64,000 nucleotides of DNA from Leptospira brenneri (lineage in GTDB: Bacteria > Spirochaetota > Leptospiria > Leptospirales > Leptospiraceae), in NCBI RefSeq assembly GCF_002812125.1, contig NZ_NPDQ01000005.1, positions 301,683-365,682 on the forward strand, written 5' to 3'. The translations under genes and the position numbers were made by a program. Within the stretch, counting starts at the first letter, position 1; each line of letters begins with the position of its first letter. Below are positions 8,665-19,361 of this stretch, piece by piece. The notes below the pieces were generated by a model. The model saw only the letters and a program-made list of their open reading frames with translations. It was not told the origin of the DNA and did not search any database.

Positions 8665-11415
8665 CTATTTAGCAGAAAGTTTGGAGACAACTCCCTCACA
8701 ACGAACACAAAGTTTTCCTTCTGTTTCGGAAACATGGCGCCAACATCTAGGGCATTCATGATGTCGTGGTTTTCTAATTTGGATGGAATCCTTTTCCCCT
8801 TTCCATTCTGAGAATACTTCACTGATTTCGTTTTTATCGAAGGAAACTTCTGATACCACAAAGAAAAGGCTTAAATCTTCTTTAGAAAACTTTGTATCTT
8901 TTAAAGAATCACCGGTTATGAGAACTTCCGCTTCGAGAGATTTCCCAAGTTTGCCGAGTTTTCTTGCTTCTTCCAAAGCTTTTTGTACCACTTCTTTGGT
9001 TTGAAAGATCGGTGTAAATTCAGATTCCAAATTTGGATCTATCCAAGAAGAGAGATCAGAAAAATCAGAATAAAATACGGAATCTTTTAAACCAAATTCA
9101 TTCCAAACTTCTTCGGTTGTAAAAGAGAGAATGGGTGCCAGGAGTTTCGATAAGGTCTCTAAAATCACTGCTAAGATATACTCAGAAGACTTTCTTGTTT
9201 TTGAATCTTTGGCATCACAGTACATCCGATCCCGAATGATTTCAAAATAATCTTGAGATAAGTCTACTGTACAAAATACCAAAACACGATGGTAAACTTG
9301 ATGGAACTGGTAATTCTCATAAAGTTTTTTCACATCTTCATTGAGTTTTGCTAACTTATGTAGATAGTATTTATCGATAGATTCTAAATCTTCTTTTTTT
9401 AGCTTCCACTGAAGTGTTTCTGCTTTTGTATTTCCTAAAAGGTAACGAAAGGTATTTCTGATTTTACGGTAAGCCTCTGCTACCGTTTTGATTGAATCTT
9501 TACCAATTTTGACATCATCTCGGAAGTCTTGTGTGGATACCCAAAGTCTGAGAATATCGGCACCAAATTGGTTGATGATATCGGTTGTGGGATTGATCAC
9601 GTTTCCAAGGGATTTGGACATGGCGTGACCTTTCTCATCTAACACATAACCATGAGTAAGGACTGATTTATAAGGTGGCCTCTTTCGAATTGCCATAGAA
9701 GGCCAAAGCGAAGACTGGAACCAACCTCTATGTTGGTCAGAACCTTCTAAATATAAGTCTGCTGGTTCAGTATCCAACGATTCACCAAACACCGCAAAGC
9801 TGGAAACTCCAGAATCAAACCAAACGTCTAAAATATCTTTATCTTGTTTTAAATCTTCCGAACCACATTGGGAACATTTTGTTCCTTCTGGCAAAAGGTC
9901 TTTGGCTTCTTTTTCATACCAAACTTCGATCCCTTCTTTTTTGACAATTTGGATGAAGTGTTTTATGGTTTTGTCATCTAAATGAGTGAACCCACAAGAT
10001 TTACATGTAAAGGAAGGAATCGGAACTCCCCAGTTTCTTTGTCTCGACAAACACCAGTCAGGTCTTGATTCCACCATAGAACGGATCCGAGTGATCCCCC
10101 AATCAGGAATCCATTGAACTTTGTCTATGGCTTTCAAAGAATCTTCTCTGAGTCCCGCATGGTCGATTGCAAAAAACCATTGGGGTGTGGCTCTGAAGAT
10201 GAGAGGTTTTTTACTCCTCCAACTATGGGGATAGGAGTGAGTGAATTCGGAGTAGTGGACCAGGGCATTTTTTTCCCTAAGGAGATCCACGATTTTAGGA
10301 TTGGCATCCCAAATTTTGATCCCTTTCATCATTTCAAATTCGTCCGTATAACGGCCGTAATCATCTACTGGAGAAAGAGGAGGAAGGCCAGCCGCGGTTC
10401 CCACACGGTAGTCGTCTGTTCCATGACCTGGAGCCGTGTGAACACAGCCCGTTCCTGCATCGAGAGTGACATGGTTACCGAAAAGAGGAATGGATTCACG
10501 ATCGATAAACGGGTGTAAGAAGGTCATTTGTTTTAAATCCGCATTAGATAGGGATTTAATTTTTGTGAGTGTGATCCCTGTTTTCTGTTCTACGGCTTCT
10601 TTTAATCCATCAGCAAGGATGAGTCTGCCATGGGTATCAGATTGGAAAAGAGAGTATTCTAATTCCTCGTTAAAACAAATCGCAAGGTTTGCGGGAAGTG
10701 TCCAAGGAGTGGTTGTCCAAATGAGGCAATAGGTTTCTTTTTCTCCCTTAACGGCAAACTTTACATAGATAGAAGGGGATACATGGTTTTGGTATTCGAT
10801 CTCTGCTTCCGCATGGGCAGTTGCTAGATCGATACACCAATACACTGGTTTTTTTCCTTTGTAAATATATCCTTTTTCAAAAAGAGATCCAAAAACTTCT
10901 ACGATCCTTGCTTCAAATTCGGGAGCCATGGTGAGATACTTTCGATCTTCTTCCCAAAAACATAAAAAGCGACTTAGGTCATCACCCTGTTTGCCAACAA
11001 ATTCTGCCGCATACTCACGGCATTTTTTTCTAAGTTCACTAGGGCTTGTGTTCCTTGCTTCTTTCCCAAGGTTCTTTAACACTTGTACTTCGATGGGAAG
11101 TCCATGACAATCCCATCCAGGAATCATATCGGTTTGAAAACCAGAAAGGGTTTTGGATTTAACAATGATGTCTTTTAAAATTTTATTGAGAGAGTGGCCC
11201 ACATGGAAATTTCCATTGGCATACGGAGGGCCATCATGTAATACAAATGAAGGTTTGGATTTACGAATCTCCTTCATCTTTTGGAAGACTTTTTTATCCT
11301 TCCAAATCTTAATTTGACCCGGCTCACGATTTGCCAGGTCGGCTTTCATGGGAAAAGAGGTCTCTGGGAGAAGAACCGTTTTAGAATAGGGATTTTCCGT
11401 TTCTGGTTTGGCCAT
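8665..11415 (-). CDS. ileS: Isoleucyl-tRNA synthetase
   Basis: A 916-residue class I aminoacyl-tRNA synthetase that charges tRNA-Ile in the cytoplasm. The HIGH motif reads HVGH at residues 71-74 within [20 protein letters not shown], and the KMSKS equivalent is AMSKSLGN near residue 605. Editing-domain motifs ([14 protein letters not shown] and [11 protein letters not shown]) are intact. The C-terminus carries a four-Cys zinc knuckle ([20 protein letters not shown]), as in bacterial IleRS. I saw no T-box in the short upstream region. The length is typical of the bacterial enzyme. Confidence 0.98.
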   Translation of the reverse strand: MAKPETENPYSKTVLLPETSFPMKADLANREPGQIKIWKDKKVFQKMKEIRKSKPSFVLHDGPPYANGNFHVGHSLNKILKDIIVKSKTLSGFQTDMIPGWDCHGLPIEVQVLKNLGKEARNTSPSELRKKCREYAAEFVGKQGDDLSRFLCFWEEDRKYLTMAPEFEARIVEVFGSLFEKGYIYKGKKPVYWCIDLATAHAEAEIEYQNHVSPSIYVKFAVKGEKETYCLIWTTTPWTLPANLAICFNEELEYSLFQSDTHGRLILADGLKEAVEQKTGITLTKIKSLSNADLKQMTFLHPFIDRESIPLFGNHVTLDAGTGCVHTAPGHGTDDYRVGTAAGLPPLSPVDDYGRYTDEFEMMKGIKIWDANPKIVDLLREKNALVHYSEFTHSYPHSWRSKKPLIFRATPQWFFAIDHAGLREDSLKAIDKVQWIPDWGITRIRSMVESRPDWCLSRQRNWGVPIPSFTCKSCGFTHLDDKTIKHFIQIVKKEGIEVWYEKEAKDLLPEGTKCSQCGSEDLKQDKDILDVWFDSGVSSFAVFGESLDTEPADLYLEGSDQHRGWFQSSLWPSMAIRKRPPYKSVLTHGYVLDEKGHAMSKSLGNVINPTTDIINQFGADILRLWVSTQDFRDDVKIGKDSIKTVAEAYRKIRNTFRYLLGNTKAETLQWKLKKEDLESIDKYYLHKLAKLNEDVKKLYENYQFHQVYHRVLVFCTVDLSQDYFEIIRDRMYCDAKDSKTRKSSEYILAVILETLSKLLAPILSFTTEEVWNEFGLKDSVFYSDFSDLSSWIDPNLESEFTPIFQTKEVVQKALEEARKLGKLGKSLEAEVLITGDSLKDTKFSKEDLSLFFVVSEVSFDKNEISEVFSEWKGEKDSIQIRKPRHHECPRCWRHVSETEGKLCVRCEGVVSKLSAK

Positions 11416-11474
11416 ATTAAGACCAATGTTTGGGGTCTAGGCCAAAGAGAAAACGGAAAAAAAATCCTTAGTTC

Positions 11475-12104
11475 TTAGAGTTTGACTCGAACCTTGGGTA
11501 GTTCATCCCGTAGCCTTGCAACATCCGATTTTTCAAGTAGGGTCTTTTGCAAAACGAGGTGTTTTAAGTGATTGAGTTTGGCGAGATTTTTCGGGAGGGT
11601 TTTGTATTCCCGCATCAGAGTTAGGTCAAGGATTTCCAAATTCGGAAGGCTCGCGATTACTTCAACATCAGCCTCTGTTAGTTGCACCTTGGTTTCGTCC
11701 AGGGCAAGAGTTTTTAAGTTTTGCAATTGAGAAAGGACAGGTGGAATTTCTTTGAGTTCGGTTCTTCCCAGAAGTAGAACTTCCAAGTTTTCTAAATTAC
11801 CAATCTCATCTGGTAAAGATTGTATGGGGTTACCAAAAAGATTTAAGATCTTTAATTGTTTGAGGTTCCCTATTTCTTTGGGCAGTTCTTTTAGAGAGTC
11901 GTATTGGAGAGTGAGTTCTTCAACTTTAGTTAAGTTTCCAATGGAAGTTGGTAAAACTCCAAATTCTTTATTAGAAAGACCCAGAACCCGGTCTTCTTTA
12001 TGGTTTTCAAACCATTCCTCGGCATTCACTACTTCCTTATTGCATTGAAAACATAAGGAGAAAAGAAAAAGAAACGTAACAGTTCGGAATACAAAAACCT
12101 TCAT
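11475..12104 (-). CDS. Leucine-rich-repeat lipoprotein
   Basis: A 209-residue protein with a lipoprotein signal (FLFLFSLCFQC, lipidated Cys about residue 21) followed by about six 23-residue leucine-rich repeats of the form LKxLxLxxNxIxxLPxEIGNL, seen for example in LKILNLFGNPIQSLPDEIGN. Such proteins are abundant in leptospires and typically sit on the outer membrane as protein-binding scaffolds; the ligand here cannot be read. It begins 13 nt after the stop of the large gene at 12118-14316 on the same strand, so both may be co-transcribed. Confidence 0.9.
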   Translation of the reverse strand: MKVFVFRTVTFLFLFSLCFQCNKEVVNAEEWFENHKEDRVLGLSNKEFGVLPTSIGNLTKVEELTLQYDSLKELPKEIGNLKQLKILNLFGNPIQSLPDEIGNLENLEVLLLGRTELKEIPPVLSQLQNLKTLALDETKVQLTEADVEVIASLPNLEILDLTLMREYKTLPKNLAKLNHLKHLVLQKTLLEKSDVARLRDELPKVRVKL

Positions 12105-12117
12105 AAAACCAACTTTA

Positions 12118-14316
12118 TCATTTCAAATATTTATTATAGCCAAATTCTAATTCTCGAATGATAAACTGGATATAATCCATTTGGTCTCGATCCGATTTAT
12201 AGATACTTGCTTCTTTTCTGTAATACTCGGCAAGTTGGGTTCGAAATAAAATAGTGCGAAAGTCTGCTTTGGAGAGAATGAGTTCTTTCGGTCTATTTTT
12301 TAATTGGATGGCTTCTGGAATTTTCATCACTACGGAGATTTGTAAGATGGCATGTTCAATCTCTGCCACAATTTTATTGGATTCTTTTTTTTGATCTGCC
12401 GCTGATAAATGGACTTTGATATCCTCTACACAATCTTCAATATGATTCCGTAGGCGTTTTGAATCGTAAACCTTCTCTGCGATGCTATTGAATTTTTTGG
12501 GGTAAATGAAACTCTCCGCAGCCTTTGCAATCCCTAGAGATCTGTTTTCTTTTGGAGCGGTGGTTATCCCTTTTTCTGGGACTTGTTTCTTTTTTTCATC
12601 TTTACGATAGAGATAACCCAAGGTGAGTCCGACAAAAAAACTTAAGAAAAAACCATTGGCTATGTATTCCAAGGTTCCGAGTAGTAAAGAAACCACTGTG
12701 GTTAAAGAAGCTAAGGCAAGAAAACTAAAAACTCCAATGGGAACATGAAACTTTTCTTGGAGGGCTGAAAAAGAAATTCTGGGTTCTTGGCTTTGTACTG
12801 AGTTGGAATCAGTTTCTTCTTCTTTAAGAATTTCTGGAATTTCTTCTTTGTCTATGTTTTCGTCAGATCTATTTTTTAAAATCACACGAATTTGGTCTAG
12901 GATGGGAAGTTCGTTTCGATAATTGGAATCGGTTTTGGCGAGACTGAGTGTATTTGCCTCTACCTTGGAAAGTTTTTTCTGATCCAAAGCAAATAGAATA
13001 TGAAAGGATGGTTCTTTCATTTCCAAACATCCATAGGTTTCGGAAAGAGAGTTTATCATTTGGGAAATGGCTTTTGCAATTTCTGATTCTTGTTTCAAAC
13101 CTAGTGTTTTTACTTCTGCATTCAAATCCAGTTTTGTAAGCGTGAGGGTGTTTGCTGTATTGTCTTCGATTTTGGTTCCAAGAAGTTTGATGAGTGAGGC
13201 CACCGCCTCTTCGGCATTTTCATTTTTTTGATCCTTTAGGCGTTTTTGAAGTTTATCTAAAATGATTAAACTTTCTCTGATCCCATTCCCTACACGTTTT
13301 CCTTCTTCTGTGGTTATTTTTTCAAAAGGGAATTCTTGTAATAGGGAAGTGATTTCTGGAACAAAGTCGATGCCTGTTTTTAGAAGGTCATCCGTTTTCG
13401 TAGGTAATTTGGATTCTAGATCGTTTAGTTTTTCTAAAAAACTGGAGTATTTATTTTCTATAGAATAACGTTTGAGATAGGGAAAAGAAAAGTTTTTTAA
13501 CCCATTTAGTTGTACTGCTAGGTGACGAGCATATTCTGGATTATGTGACCCTTGTGGTAAAATGAGATGGTATCCAGGAATGATCTCTACTAGTTTAGCT
13601 GTTTCCTTTCCTCTTGTGATTACATCCAAAACAAAATCTTTCATTGGAATGTATCCAAAGGATTCCATCGTTTTTCGAATCATGGCTTCAAGTTCGCTTT
13701 CATAACTGAGCTTAGTTGGAAAAAAATAAGTATTTCCTTTTTGGTCAGAACGAACAAGACCGGCTCCTGGGTTTTCTTCATCTAACACAAATTCCCTTCC
13801 CGCTCTTGATTTAAAAAGTTGATCGATGAGGTCAACGCTGTATTTGAAAAAAGCTCTGCGAAACGGTATAATATCCGTTCGTTCTTTGTTTTGCGGAGCA
13901 ATCATACTCACTCGCATGGTGAGTTTTTGGTCCACTAGCAAAAAAAAAGGATAAAAGTAAACAACGGCTTCTTTATTGTGTTCGGTAAGACCTGCCAGTT
14001 CTTTGAAGGCCTCCATAATCATCCCTTGTGATTTATGAGAATCGGTGAGTTGTACTTGTCTTGAGAGTAATTCAGGTATCGAGTCTACGGTTAAAAATAA
14101 AGAGGGGGTGATTTCTGCACTGCCATGCATTTCGATCCGTCTATGGCGCACTCGGAGTTCCTCTAAAATTGCCTGCGAAGTTAGGGAATAGCTTGCAATG
14201 TTTTTAGGTAGCGGGATGAAAAATGAAGGTTCCGCTGCTTCACCAGTGAGTGGTGTATCCGAATTTGTGGGTTCTGAGAATGGTTCCAAAATATACCTTC
14301 TGCAAACAACTATCAA
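12118..14316 (-). CDS. Large membrane-anchored protein of unknown function
   Basis: A 732-residue protein. About 530 hydrophilic residues come first, then two closely spaced transmembrane helices around residues 535-580 (VFSFLALASLTTVVSLLLG and FFLSFFVGLTLGYLY), then a charged, helical C-terminus of about 140 residues. No signal peptide is seen, so both soluble parts are probably cytoplasmic with a membrane hairpin between. No catalytic motif is recognisable. It is followed closely by the LRR lipoprotein gene and faces the chemoreceptor gene divergently across 68 nt. I do not recognise the family. Confidence 0.75.
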   Translation of the reverse strand: MIVVCRRYILEPFSEPTNSDTPLTGEAAEPSFFIPLPKNIASYSLTSQAILEELRVRHRRIEMHGSAEITPSLFLTVDSIPELLSRQVQLTDSHKSQGMIMEAFKELAGLTEHNKEAVVYFYPFFLLVDQKLTMRVSMIAPQNKERTDIIPFRRAFFKYSVDLIDQLFKSRAGREFVLDEENPGAGLVRSDQKGNTYFFPTKLSYESELEAMIRKTMESFGYIPMKDFVLDVITRGKETAKLVEIIPGYHLILPQGSHNPEYARHLAVQLNGLKNFSFPYLKRYSIENKYSSFLEKLNDLESKLPTKTDDLLKTGIDFVPEITSLLQEFPFEKITTEEGKRVGNGIRESLIILDKLQKRLKDQKNENAEEAVASLIKLLGTKIEDNTANTLTLTKLDLNAEVKTLGLKQESEIAKAISQMINSLSETYGCLEMKEPSFHILFALDQKKLSKVEANTLSLAKTDSNYRNELPILDQIRVILKNRSDENIDKEEIPEILKEEETDSNSVQSQEPRISFSALQEKFHVPIGVFSFLALASLTTVVSLLLGTLEYIANGFFLSFFVGLTLGYLYRKDEKKKQVPEKGITTAPKENRSLGIAKAAESFIYPKKFNSIAEKVYDSKRLRNHIEDCVEDIKVHLSAADQKKESNKIVAEIEHAILQISVVMKIPEAIQLKNRPKELILSKADFRTILFRTQLAEYYRKEASIYKSDRDQMDYIQFIIRELEFGYNKYLK

Positions 14317-14384
14317 AATCTATTTTCGACAAATCAAGAGAGAAAGTTTGGTTTTAGGGCTTCCTTTTTTTCGTCTACTAATAT

Positions 14385-15926
14385 ATGGACAATAAATTGG
14401 CTGCGGTTCTACTCGAACGCCAAAAGAAAGTAGATACATTTTTTCTCTGGGCAATCCTGGCACACACTCCTCTTGTTTTTTTTCTCTCTTTAGGTTATGG
14501 TGCGACAACTGTGGTCACCTTGTCGGCAATCGTTCTTTCCCTAGTTTCCTTTGTGTTTTATCGGTTGGGACGAGGATCCTTCTTTTTAAGAGCCTGGAAC
14601 GGTGCTACCCTAATGATGTTTAGCGCTATTTTGATCCAGGCTCAATTTGGTCGGATTGAAATGCACTTTCATGTATTCAGTGCGCTTGCTATTTTATTTG
14701 TTTATGAGGATTGGAGAGTTCTTCTTGTCGCAGCCCTTACAATCGCCATACACCACTTAGTTGGTAATTACATCCAAGAGTTCGGATATGTTTTTTTTAA
14801 TACCAAGGTTATGGTTTATAGTTATGGAACTGGTCTTGATATTGTTCTTACCCATGCCTTATTTGTTGTGTTTGAAACAGGGATTCTGATTTATTTTTCT
14901 TATCGTTCCGTTTTAGAACTGAAAAAACAAATCGAAACACAATCAAATTTAGAAACCGTAATGGCAGGAGTGACTGCCGCGATAGAGAAAGTTTCTTCGG
15001 GAACCAAAACCTTTGTAGAAAATTCTAGTTTGATCTCCGAGAAAGTGCATGCGTTTGAAACCTCATTCAAAACACAATCTTCTTCTATTGAAGCGATCTC
15101 TGCTGCCACCGAAGAAACTGCAGCTTCCAGCCAATTGATTTTAGAAGGTTCTGATCGGCAGATTAGCGAAGTGAAAGCCGTTGAAGTACTAAATCACAAC
15201 TTATTTGTACTGAGCCAAGGATTTGTAACTTCTTTGGATAAGATGCGCGCTAAAATCCAAGAGTCTGCTGATAGTGTGAAAAAAACGGAAAGTGAGTTTA
15301 CTGGTCTTTACCAATCGATGGAAGTTGCCGTGGATGATTCGGAGAAGATGGAAGAGATACTCGACCTCATCTCCGACATTGCCGAAAAAGTAAATTTACT
15401 TTCCTTAAATGCATCCATCGAGGCAGCGAGGGCCGGTGATGCTGGTAGAGGATTTGCTGTAGTGGCTTCTGAGATATCGAAACTCGCGGATTCAACTGCA
15501 GAAGCTACGAAGAATATATCTTCCATCTCAGGAAAAATAAAATCAGCCATCCAAATCAGTTTTACACAATCCAATCAAATCAACCAAACCGTTCAAAGTT
15601 TTGTGAAATCCATCCTTGCATCGGAAATAGGAATGGGGGAATTGACAGGTCAGATTACCGATACTCTTTCTGCCTTTGAAAGGCAAGAAAATGCGCTTGC
15701 TACTTTGGAACAGATTGCCCAAGAGATGCAGGTTTCTAGTAAGGAACAATCCACAAGTATGGATGATATTTCCAATTCGATCATTGACTTAAATGTCAAA
15801 ACACAAACCAATTTAGGTACGAGTTCCCAAATGATTTCTCTCATTGAAAAAGGAAACGTGATTTTCCATGGCCTCAAGGGATCGGTTGAAACCTTGGCTG
15901 CTATGATTGGTCATGATAAAAAGTAA
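14385..15926 (+). CDS. Methyl-accepting chemotaxis protein with multi-span N-terminus
   Basis: A 513-residue chemoreceptor. The first 175 residues contain about six hydrophobic helices with no periplasmic sensor domain, implying a membrane-embedded sensory module. This is followed by a long coiled coil and the conserved cytoplasmic hairpin tip at about residues 335-370 ([20 protein letters not shown], the site that binds CheA and CheW), and then the returning coil. It should feed the flagellar chemotaxis pathway from the inner membrane. Its stop overlaps the start of the SCO-like gene by 14 nt. Confidence 0.93.
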   Translation: MDNKLAAVLLERQKKVDTFFLWAILAHTPLVFFLSLGYGATTVVTLSAIVLSLVSFVFYRLGRGSFFLRAWNGATLMMFSAILIQAQFGRIEMHFHVFSALAILFVYEDWRVLLVAALTIAIHHLVGNYIQEFGYVFFNTKVMVYSYGTGLDIVLTHALFVVFETGILIYFSYRSVLELKKQIETQSNLETVMAGVTAAIEKVSSGTKTFVENSSLISEKVHAFETSFKTQSSSIEAISAATEETAASSQLILEGSDRQISEVKAVEVLNHNLFVLSQGFVTSLDKMRAKIQESADSVKKTESEFTGLYQSMEVAVDDSEKMEEILDLISDIAEKVNLLSLNASIEAARAGDAGRGFAVVASEISKLADSTAEATKNISSISGKIKSAIQISFTQSNQINQTVQSFVKSILASEIGMGELTGQITDTLSAFERQENALATLEQIAQEMQVSSKEQSTSMDDISNSIIDLNVKTQTNLGTSSQMISLIEKGNVIFHGLKGSVETLAAMIGHDKK

Positions 15927-16476
15927 AAAATTCTTTCAAAGGTTTGGATTATTAATCTTTGCCAGTTTTTTACTGATCTCTCTTAGTTTAGCCATTGTTT
16001 ACTTTGGCGGGAAAAGTCGGTCTGTAGATTGTACATTTTGTACAGAAAGGTTTAAAACAGAACCAAAAGATGTTTGGATTTGGATTTATCCGGGGCTTGT
16101 TGGGTGTGGAAAAAAATGCCCCTTGGCCCTCGAGGCCCTTCGTCGGTTTGGGGAAAGATTTCCTGAAGTAAAATCGTCCTTTTATTTTTTAGTCACAGAC
16201 CCTAGTGAATCGGAAGAAACCATCGAATCTTATTTAGCGTATTACCAAAAGAGCCTAGAAATCAAAGCATTAAGACCTGAATCGGAAGAAGAGATTCTTT
16301 TTTATCGAAAGTTAGGAGCTTATATGCCAATCCATCCTTCTTTAAAAAGAAGAGATGAACATGGAACTCAGTTTTTTTTAATTCCACCCAATCGAAATAA
16401 AATGCATCTTTTACCAAAATTGGGTGAGAAAGAATGGTTAGAAATTCAGAGAGAACTTGGTGTTGGTATCCACTAA
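15913..16476 (+). CDS. SCO1/SenC-like membrane-anchored thioredoxin-fold protein
   Basis: About 187 residues from ATG 15913, overlapping the chemoreceptor stop by 14 nt. An N-terminal membrane anchor ([19 protein letters not shown]) is followed by a thioredoxin-like domain with a CxxxCP motif ([14 protein letters not shown]), the copper-binding and redox motif of SCO proteins that help assemble the CuA centre of cytochrome oxidase. The distal His that SCO proteins also need may be the one in [10 protein letters not shown] but is not certain. An extra Cys pair ([10 protein letters not shown]) lies just after the anchor. It is shorter than most SCO1 proteins. The family call is moderate and the function is inferred. 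Confidence 0.72.
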   Translation: MIKSKKFFQRFGLLIFASFLLISLSLAIVYFGGKSRSVDCTFCTERFKTEPKDVWIWIYPGLVGCGKKCPLALEALRRFGERFPEVKSSFYFLVTDPSESEETIESYLAYYQKSLEIKALRPESEEEILFYRKLGAYMPIHPSLKRRDEHGTQFFLIPPNRNKMHLLPKLGEKEWLEIQRELGVGIH

Positions 16477-16492
16477 CTTTGAGTTAGTGGAT
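16468..16492. terminator. Shared hairpin overlapping two convergent stop codons
   Basis: ATCCACTAAC at 16468-16477 pairs perfectly with GTTAGTGGAT at 16483-16492 around the loop TTTGA. The left arm holds the stop codon of the plus-strand SCO-like gene and the right arm holds the stop of speD, so one 10-bp hairpin ends both genes. No T tract follows on either strand. Confidence 0.6.
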
Positions 16493-17245
16493 CATGTGGT
16501 AAACTTCTTTCATTTCTTCACGAAGGAGTTTCATTTTGTTAGGAACATCTGGATGTGAAATGTCTTCAGGGTTTAAAAGGTAATTTTCTGGTCCTAATTC
16601 TTTAATCATCATCTTGGTTTGCCAAGTATTGTCTTGAGGCATATTGATGTCAGAAAGAAATGTATAATTTCTTTTTAGTTCTGGTTTTACAAAGTCCAAA
16701 ATAGAATTAAAGTGGTGGTCGTTATAAATCTTTCTTCCATCCGCAAGGCGTGTGTATCCACGTACTACATAATCAATATAAACTACGTCACACTCAAAGG
16801 CTTCAAATAGAAAGTTGATTGAGTCAAGGGGAATGATCTCCCCGCAAGTAGAAATGTCAATGTCCACACGAAAGGAACAAATTCCATCGGGATCAGCCGC
16901 ATCAGGATAGGTATGTACTGTGATATGTGATTTGTCTAGGTGCATACTCACCTGCGTGGACGGGATAGGATTTCCTCCCCCTTTGACATCACTCATGAGA
17001 ACCATAGCAGAAGCACCTACAGGATCGTAGTCTTGTGCCGAGACAGAAAGAATATTGGCATCAATTCTTTTGACAATCTCTTTGGAGATCTCTGTAATTT
17101 TGCTAGCGTTGTATTTGTCGTGGATATAACTTACGTATCTACCTTTTTGTTCGTCATCCAAAGTGATGCAAAAATCGTAGAGGTTAAAACTCAAAACTTT
17201 TGTCAGATTGTTGAAACCGGAAAGTTTGATTTTTTCTTTATCCAT
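16484..17245 (-). CDS. speD: S-adenosylmethionine decarboxylase proenzyme (E. coli-type)
   Basis: About 253 residues from the ATG at 17245 (MDKEKIKLSGFNNLTKVLSF), chosen over the longer frame because it has an AGG-containing ribosome-binding site and matches the family N-terminus. SpeD supplies decarboxylated AdoMet for spermidine synthesis. The proenzyme self-cleaves at the Lys-Ser bond seen in LDKSHITVHTYPD to form its pyruvoyl cofactor, and the family's downstream FRVDIDISTCGEI is present. The length and motifs fit the longer gamma-proteobacterial-type enzyme, not the short archaeal/Bacillus type. No speE is next to it. Confidence 0.93.
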   Translation of the reverse strand: MDKEKIKLSGFNNLTKVLSFNLYDFCITLDDEQKGRYVSYIHDKYNASKITEISKEIVKRIDANILSVSAQDYDPVGASAMVLMSDVKGGGNPIPSTQVSMHLDKSHITVHTYPDAADPDGICSFRVDIDISTCGEIIPLDSINFLFEAFECDVVYIDYVVRGYTRLADGRKIYNDHHFNSILDFVKPELKRNYTFLSDINMPQDNTWQTKMMIKELGPENYLLNPEDISHPDVPNKMKLLREEMKEVYHMIH

Positions 17246-17326
17246 TGCTACCTGCTTGTATAAAGAACAGAAATTTGAGTTTTCGGTTAGAGGCAACTGA
17301 AATAACGAGAAAGTTTTAGAAAAGTC

Positions 17327-18946
17327 ATGGAAAACAAAATGGAATGGTGGAAACAAACTTCAATTTATCAAATTTACCCTTGGTCCTTTCAGGATTCCAA
17401 CGGGGACGGGATCGGTGATTTACCTGGGATTCTTGGGCGATTGGATGAGATCCAAGAATTAGGTGTCGAAACCATTTGGTTCTCTCCTTTTTACAGAAGT
17501 CCTGGTGAGGATTTCGGATATGATATTTCTGACTACACAGCCATTGATCCCCGCTTTGGAACCATGGCTGATTGTGACAAACTCATCAAAGAAATCCATA
17601 AACGTAAGATGAAGATTGTTCTGGATATGGTGATGAACCATACCTCAGACAAACACCCATGGTTTTTGGAATCCAAATCATCCAAAGAGAATCCCAAACG
17701 AGATTTTTATATCTGGCGAAAGGGTTCCAAAAAGAAACCAAACAATTGGATTTCTATGGTGGGAACTTCTGGTTGGAATTATGATGAGACAACGGATGAA
17801 TCTTACTATAGCAATTTTTTATCTTTCCAACCAGACTTGAATTATCGTAACCCCAAGGTCAAAAAAACAATGTTTGGGGTTCTTGACTTTTGGCTTAGTA
17901 AGGGAGTGGATGGATTTCGACTGGATATCTTTAATTCCATTTATAAAGATGAAAGTTTTCGCGACAATCCTTCTAGTTTAAGATTTTTTCCAACACCAGA
18001 TAACCATGATGAGGCGTTCTTTCAAAAGAAACTATACAATCTAAATTTACCTGAATCGTTTCAGTTTGCCAAAGAAGTTCGTAAACATATATCCAAATAC
18101 AAACAAAAACCTTTTCTGATTGGGGAAGTAAGTGGTTCTGATTCCGTTCTGAAATCTTTTTTGGGAGAAAAAGCAGATGGCCTGAGCCTTGTCTTTCAGT
18201 TTGAACTAATTCATTTTAAATACCAAGCTAAGTTTTTTAAAGATCTTTTGGAAAAAAATGAAAAGGAATTTCCAACACCTCTGACACCCACTTATGTTTT
18301 GGGAAACCATGACCAAAGGAGGTTCATTGATAGGTTAGGTGGAGATGTGAAAAAAGCAAAAATTCTTTCCGCTTTTCAGTTTTTAGCAAGAGGAATTCCT
18401 GTTGTCTATTACGGAGATGAAATTGGAAGGAAAGAAGGTCGGATATCTAATTTTTTTGGAAAAGATCCAATTGCAAAAATGAACCGGTTTGTGCCTTTGT
18501 TTTTATCTAATTTACTTGAGATCTATATCAATAGAGACAATTGTCGTCTGCCCATGTTATGGGATGAAACAGATGGGGCCGGATTTTCAAAAGGGAAACC
18601 ATGGTTACCAGTTGGGAAATTTAAACCATCTGAATCGGTAAAGGTTCAGAAAACAGTGGAAGATTCTTTATGGAATCATTATAGACAATTATTTCATTTA
18701 AGAAAGAGTTCTCGTATTTTAAAAGAAGGAAGTATCAAAACAAAAACGACAAACCATGTGGATCTACTTTGTTTTGAAAGGATTCTTGGTAAAAAAGTTG
18801 TGACGGTATTTTTAAACTTTGGAGAAAATCAAATCGAGGAACTCCTCCCGAAGGGAAGTCAGTTATTGTATCAATTTGGAGGAGTAGAGGTCAAAGGGGA
18901 AAGGATTTATTTGAAGGAACACTCTGGGTTTGTGTTTGAAACCTAA
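17327..18946 (+). CDS. GH13 alpha-glucosidase / oligo-1,6-glucosidase-like enzyme
   Basis: A 539-residue GH13 enzyme without signal peptide. It opens with the conserved WWKQTSIYQIYPWSFQDSNG and GDGIGDLPGIL (a calcium-type loop of oligo-1,6-glucosidase/trehalulose-type members). The catalytic triad can be placed: nucleophile Asp in GVDGFRLDIFN (about residue 199), acid/base Glu in FLIGEVSGS (about 267) and the third Asp in VLGNHDQRR (about 328), with region I as DMVMNHTSD. It should hydrolyse small alpha-glucosides in the cytoplasm; alpha-1,4 versus alpha-1,6 or trehalose specificity cannot be settled by eye. A start five codons later (MEWWKQ) is possible. It is divergent from speD and convergent with the STAS gene. 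Confidence 0.92.
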   Translation: MENKMEWWKQTSIYQIYPWSFQDSNGDGIGDLPGILGRLDEIQELGVETIWFSPFYRSPGEDFGYDISDYTAIDPRFGTMADCDKLIKEIHKRKMKIVLDMVMNHTSDKHPWFLESKSSKENPKRDFYIWRKGSKKKPNNWISMVGTSGWNYDETTDESYYSNFLSFQPDLNYRNPKVKKTMFGVLDFWLSKGVDGFRLDIFNSIYKDESFRDNPSSLRFFPTPDNHDEAFFQKKLYNLNLPESFQFAKEVRKHISKYKQKPFLIGEVSGSDSVLKSFLGEKADGLSLVFQFELIHFKYQAKFFKDLLEKNEKEFPTPLTPTYVLGNHDQRRFIDRLGGDVKKAKILSAFQFLARGIPVVYYGDEIGRKEGRISNFFGKDPIAKMNRFVPLFLSNLLEIYINRDNCRLPMLWDETDGAGFSKGKPWLPVGKFKPSESVKVQKTVEDSLWNHYRQLFHLRKSSRILKEGSIKTKTTNHVDLLCFERILGKKVVTVFLNFGENQIEELLPKGSQLLYQFGGVEVKGERIYLKEHSGFVFET

Positions 18947-18947
18947 A

Positions 18948-19238
18948 TTAAGGAAGTAAATGTCCGTTTAAGTTTAGAATTTTTAAGATTTTAAAAACTT
19001 GTGGATTGACATTGATCAGAAACAAACTAACACCTTGTTTCCGATAGACCATTTTTTTGTAGAGAAGGAGTCCTAGAACCGAAGAGGACACTTCTTCTAC
19101 ATTGGAAAAATCCAAGTAAAGGGAAGTGACTCCCTTTTGGAAAATACTCGTCATATCTTCTTCTAAACTTGCCGCAGAGTATAAGTCCAAATGGTTGGAC
19201 TCAATGCGATAACAATTTTCCTCTACAGTTTTTGTGAC
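18948..19238 (-). CDS. STAS-domain anti-sigma factor antagonist
   Basis: About 96 residues from ATG 19238, which has a GAGGG ribosome-binding site; an upstream start at 19253 is less well supported. It is a single STAS domain of SpoIIAA type with strand-helix pattern and the site LDFSNVEEVSSSVLGLLLYK, in which the Ser-Ser pair stands at the usual phosphorylated position. Such proteins sequester anti-sigma kinases when unphosphorylated. No cognate kinase or phosphatase is adjacent. Its 3' end lies 1 nt from the GH13 gene's end. Confidence 0.87.
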   Translation of the reverse strand, partial: VTKTVEENCYRIESNHLDLYSAASLEEDMTSIFQKGVTSLYLDFSNVEEVSSSVLGLLLYKKMVYRKQGVSLFLINVNPQVFKILKILNLNGHLLP

Positions 19239-19361
19239 CATGTTTTCCCTCACAAAATAATGGACGGTAAAAGAAAAAAATACCTGAGAGTTTGAAAAAG
19301 AAAAACGAATCGAAATATTTTTTATATCTCAATTTTTTTCGAATCCAACCTAAAGTTTTAC

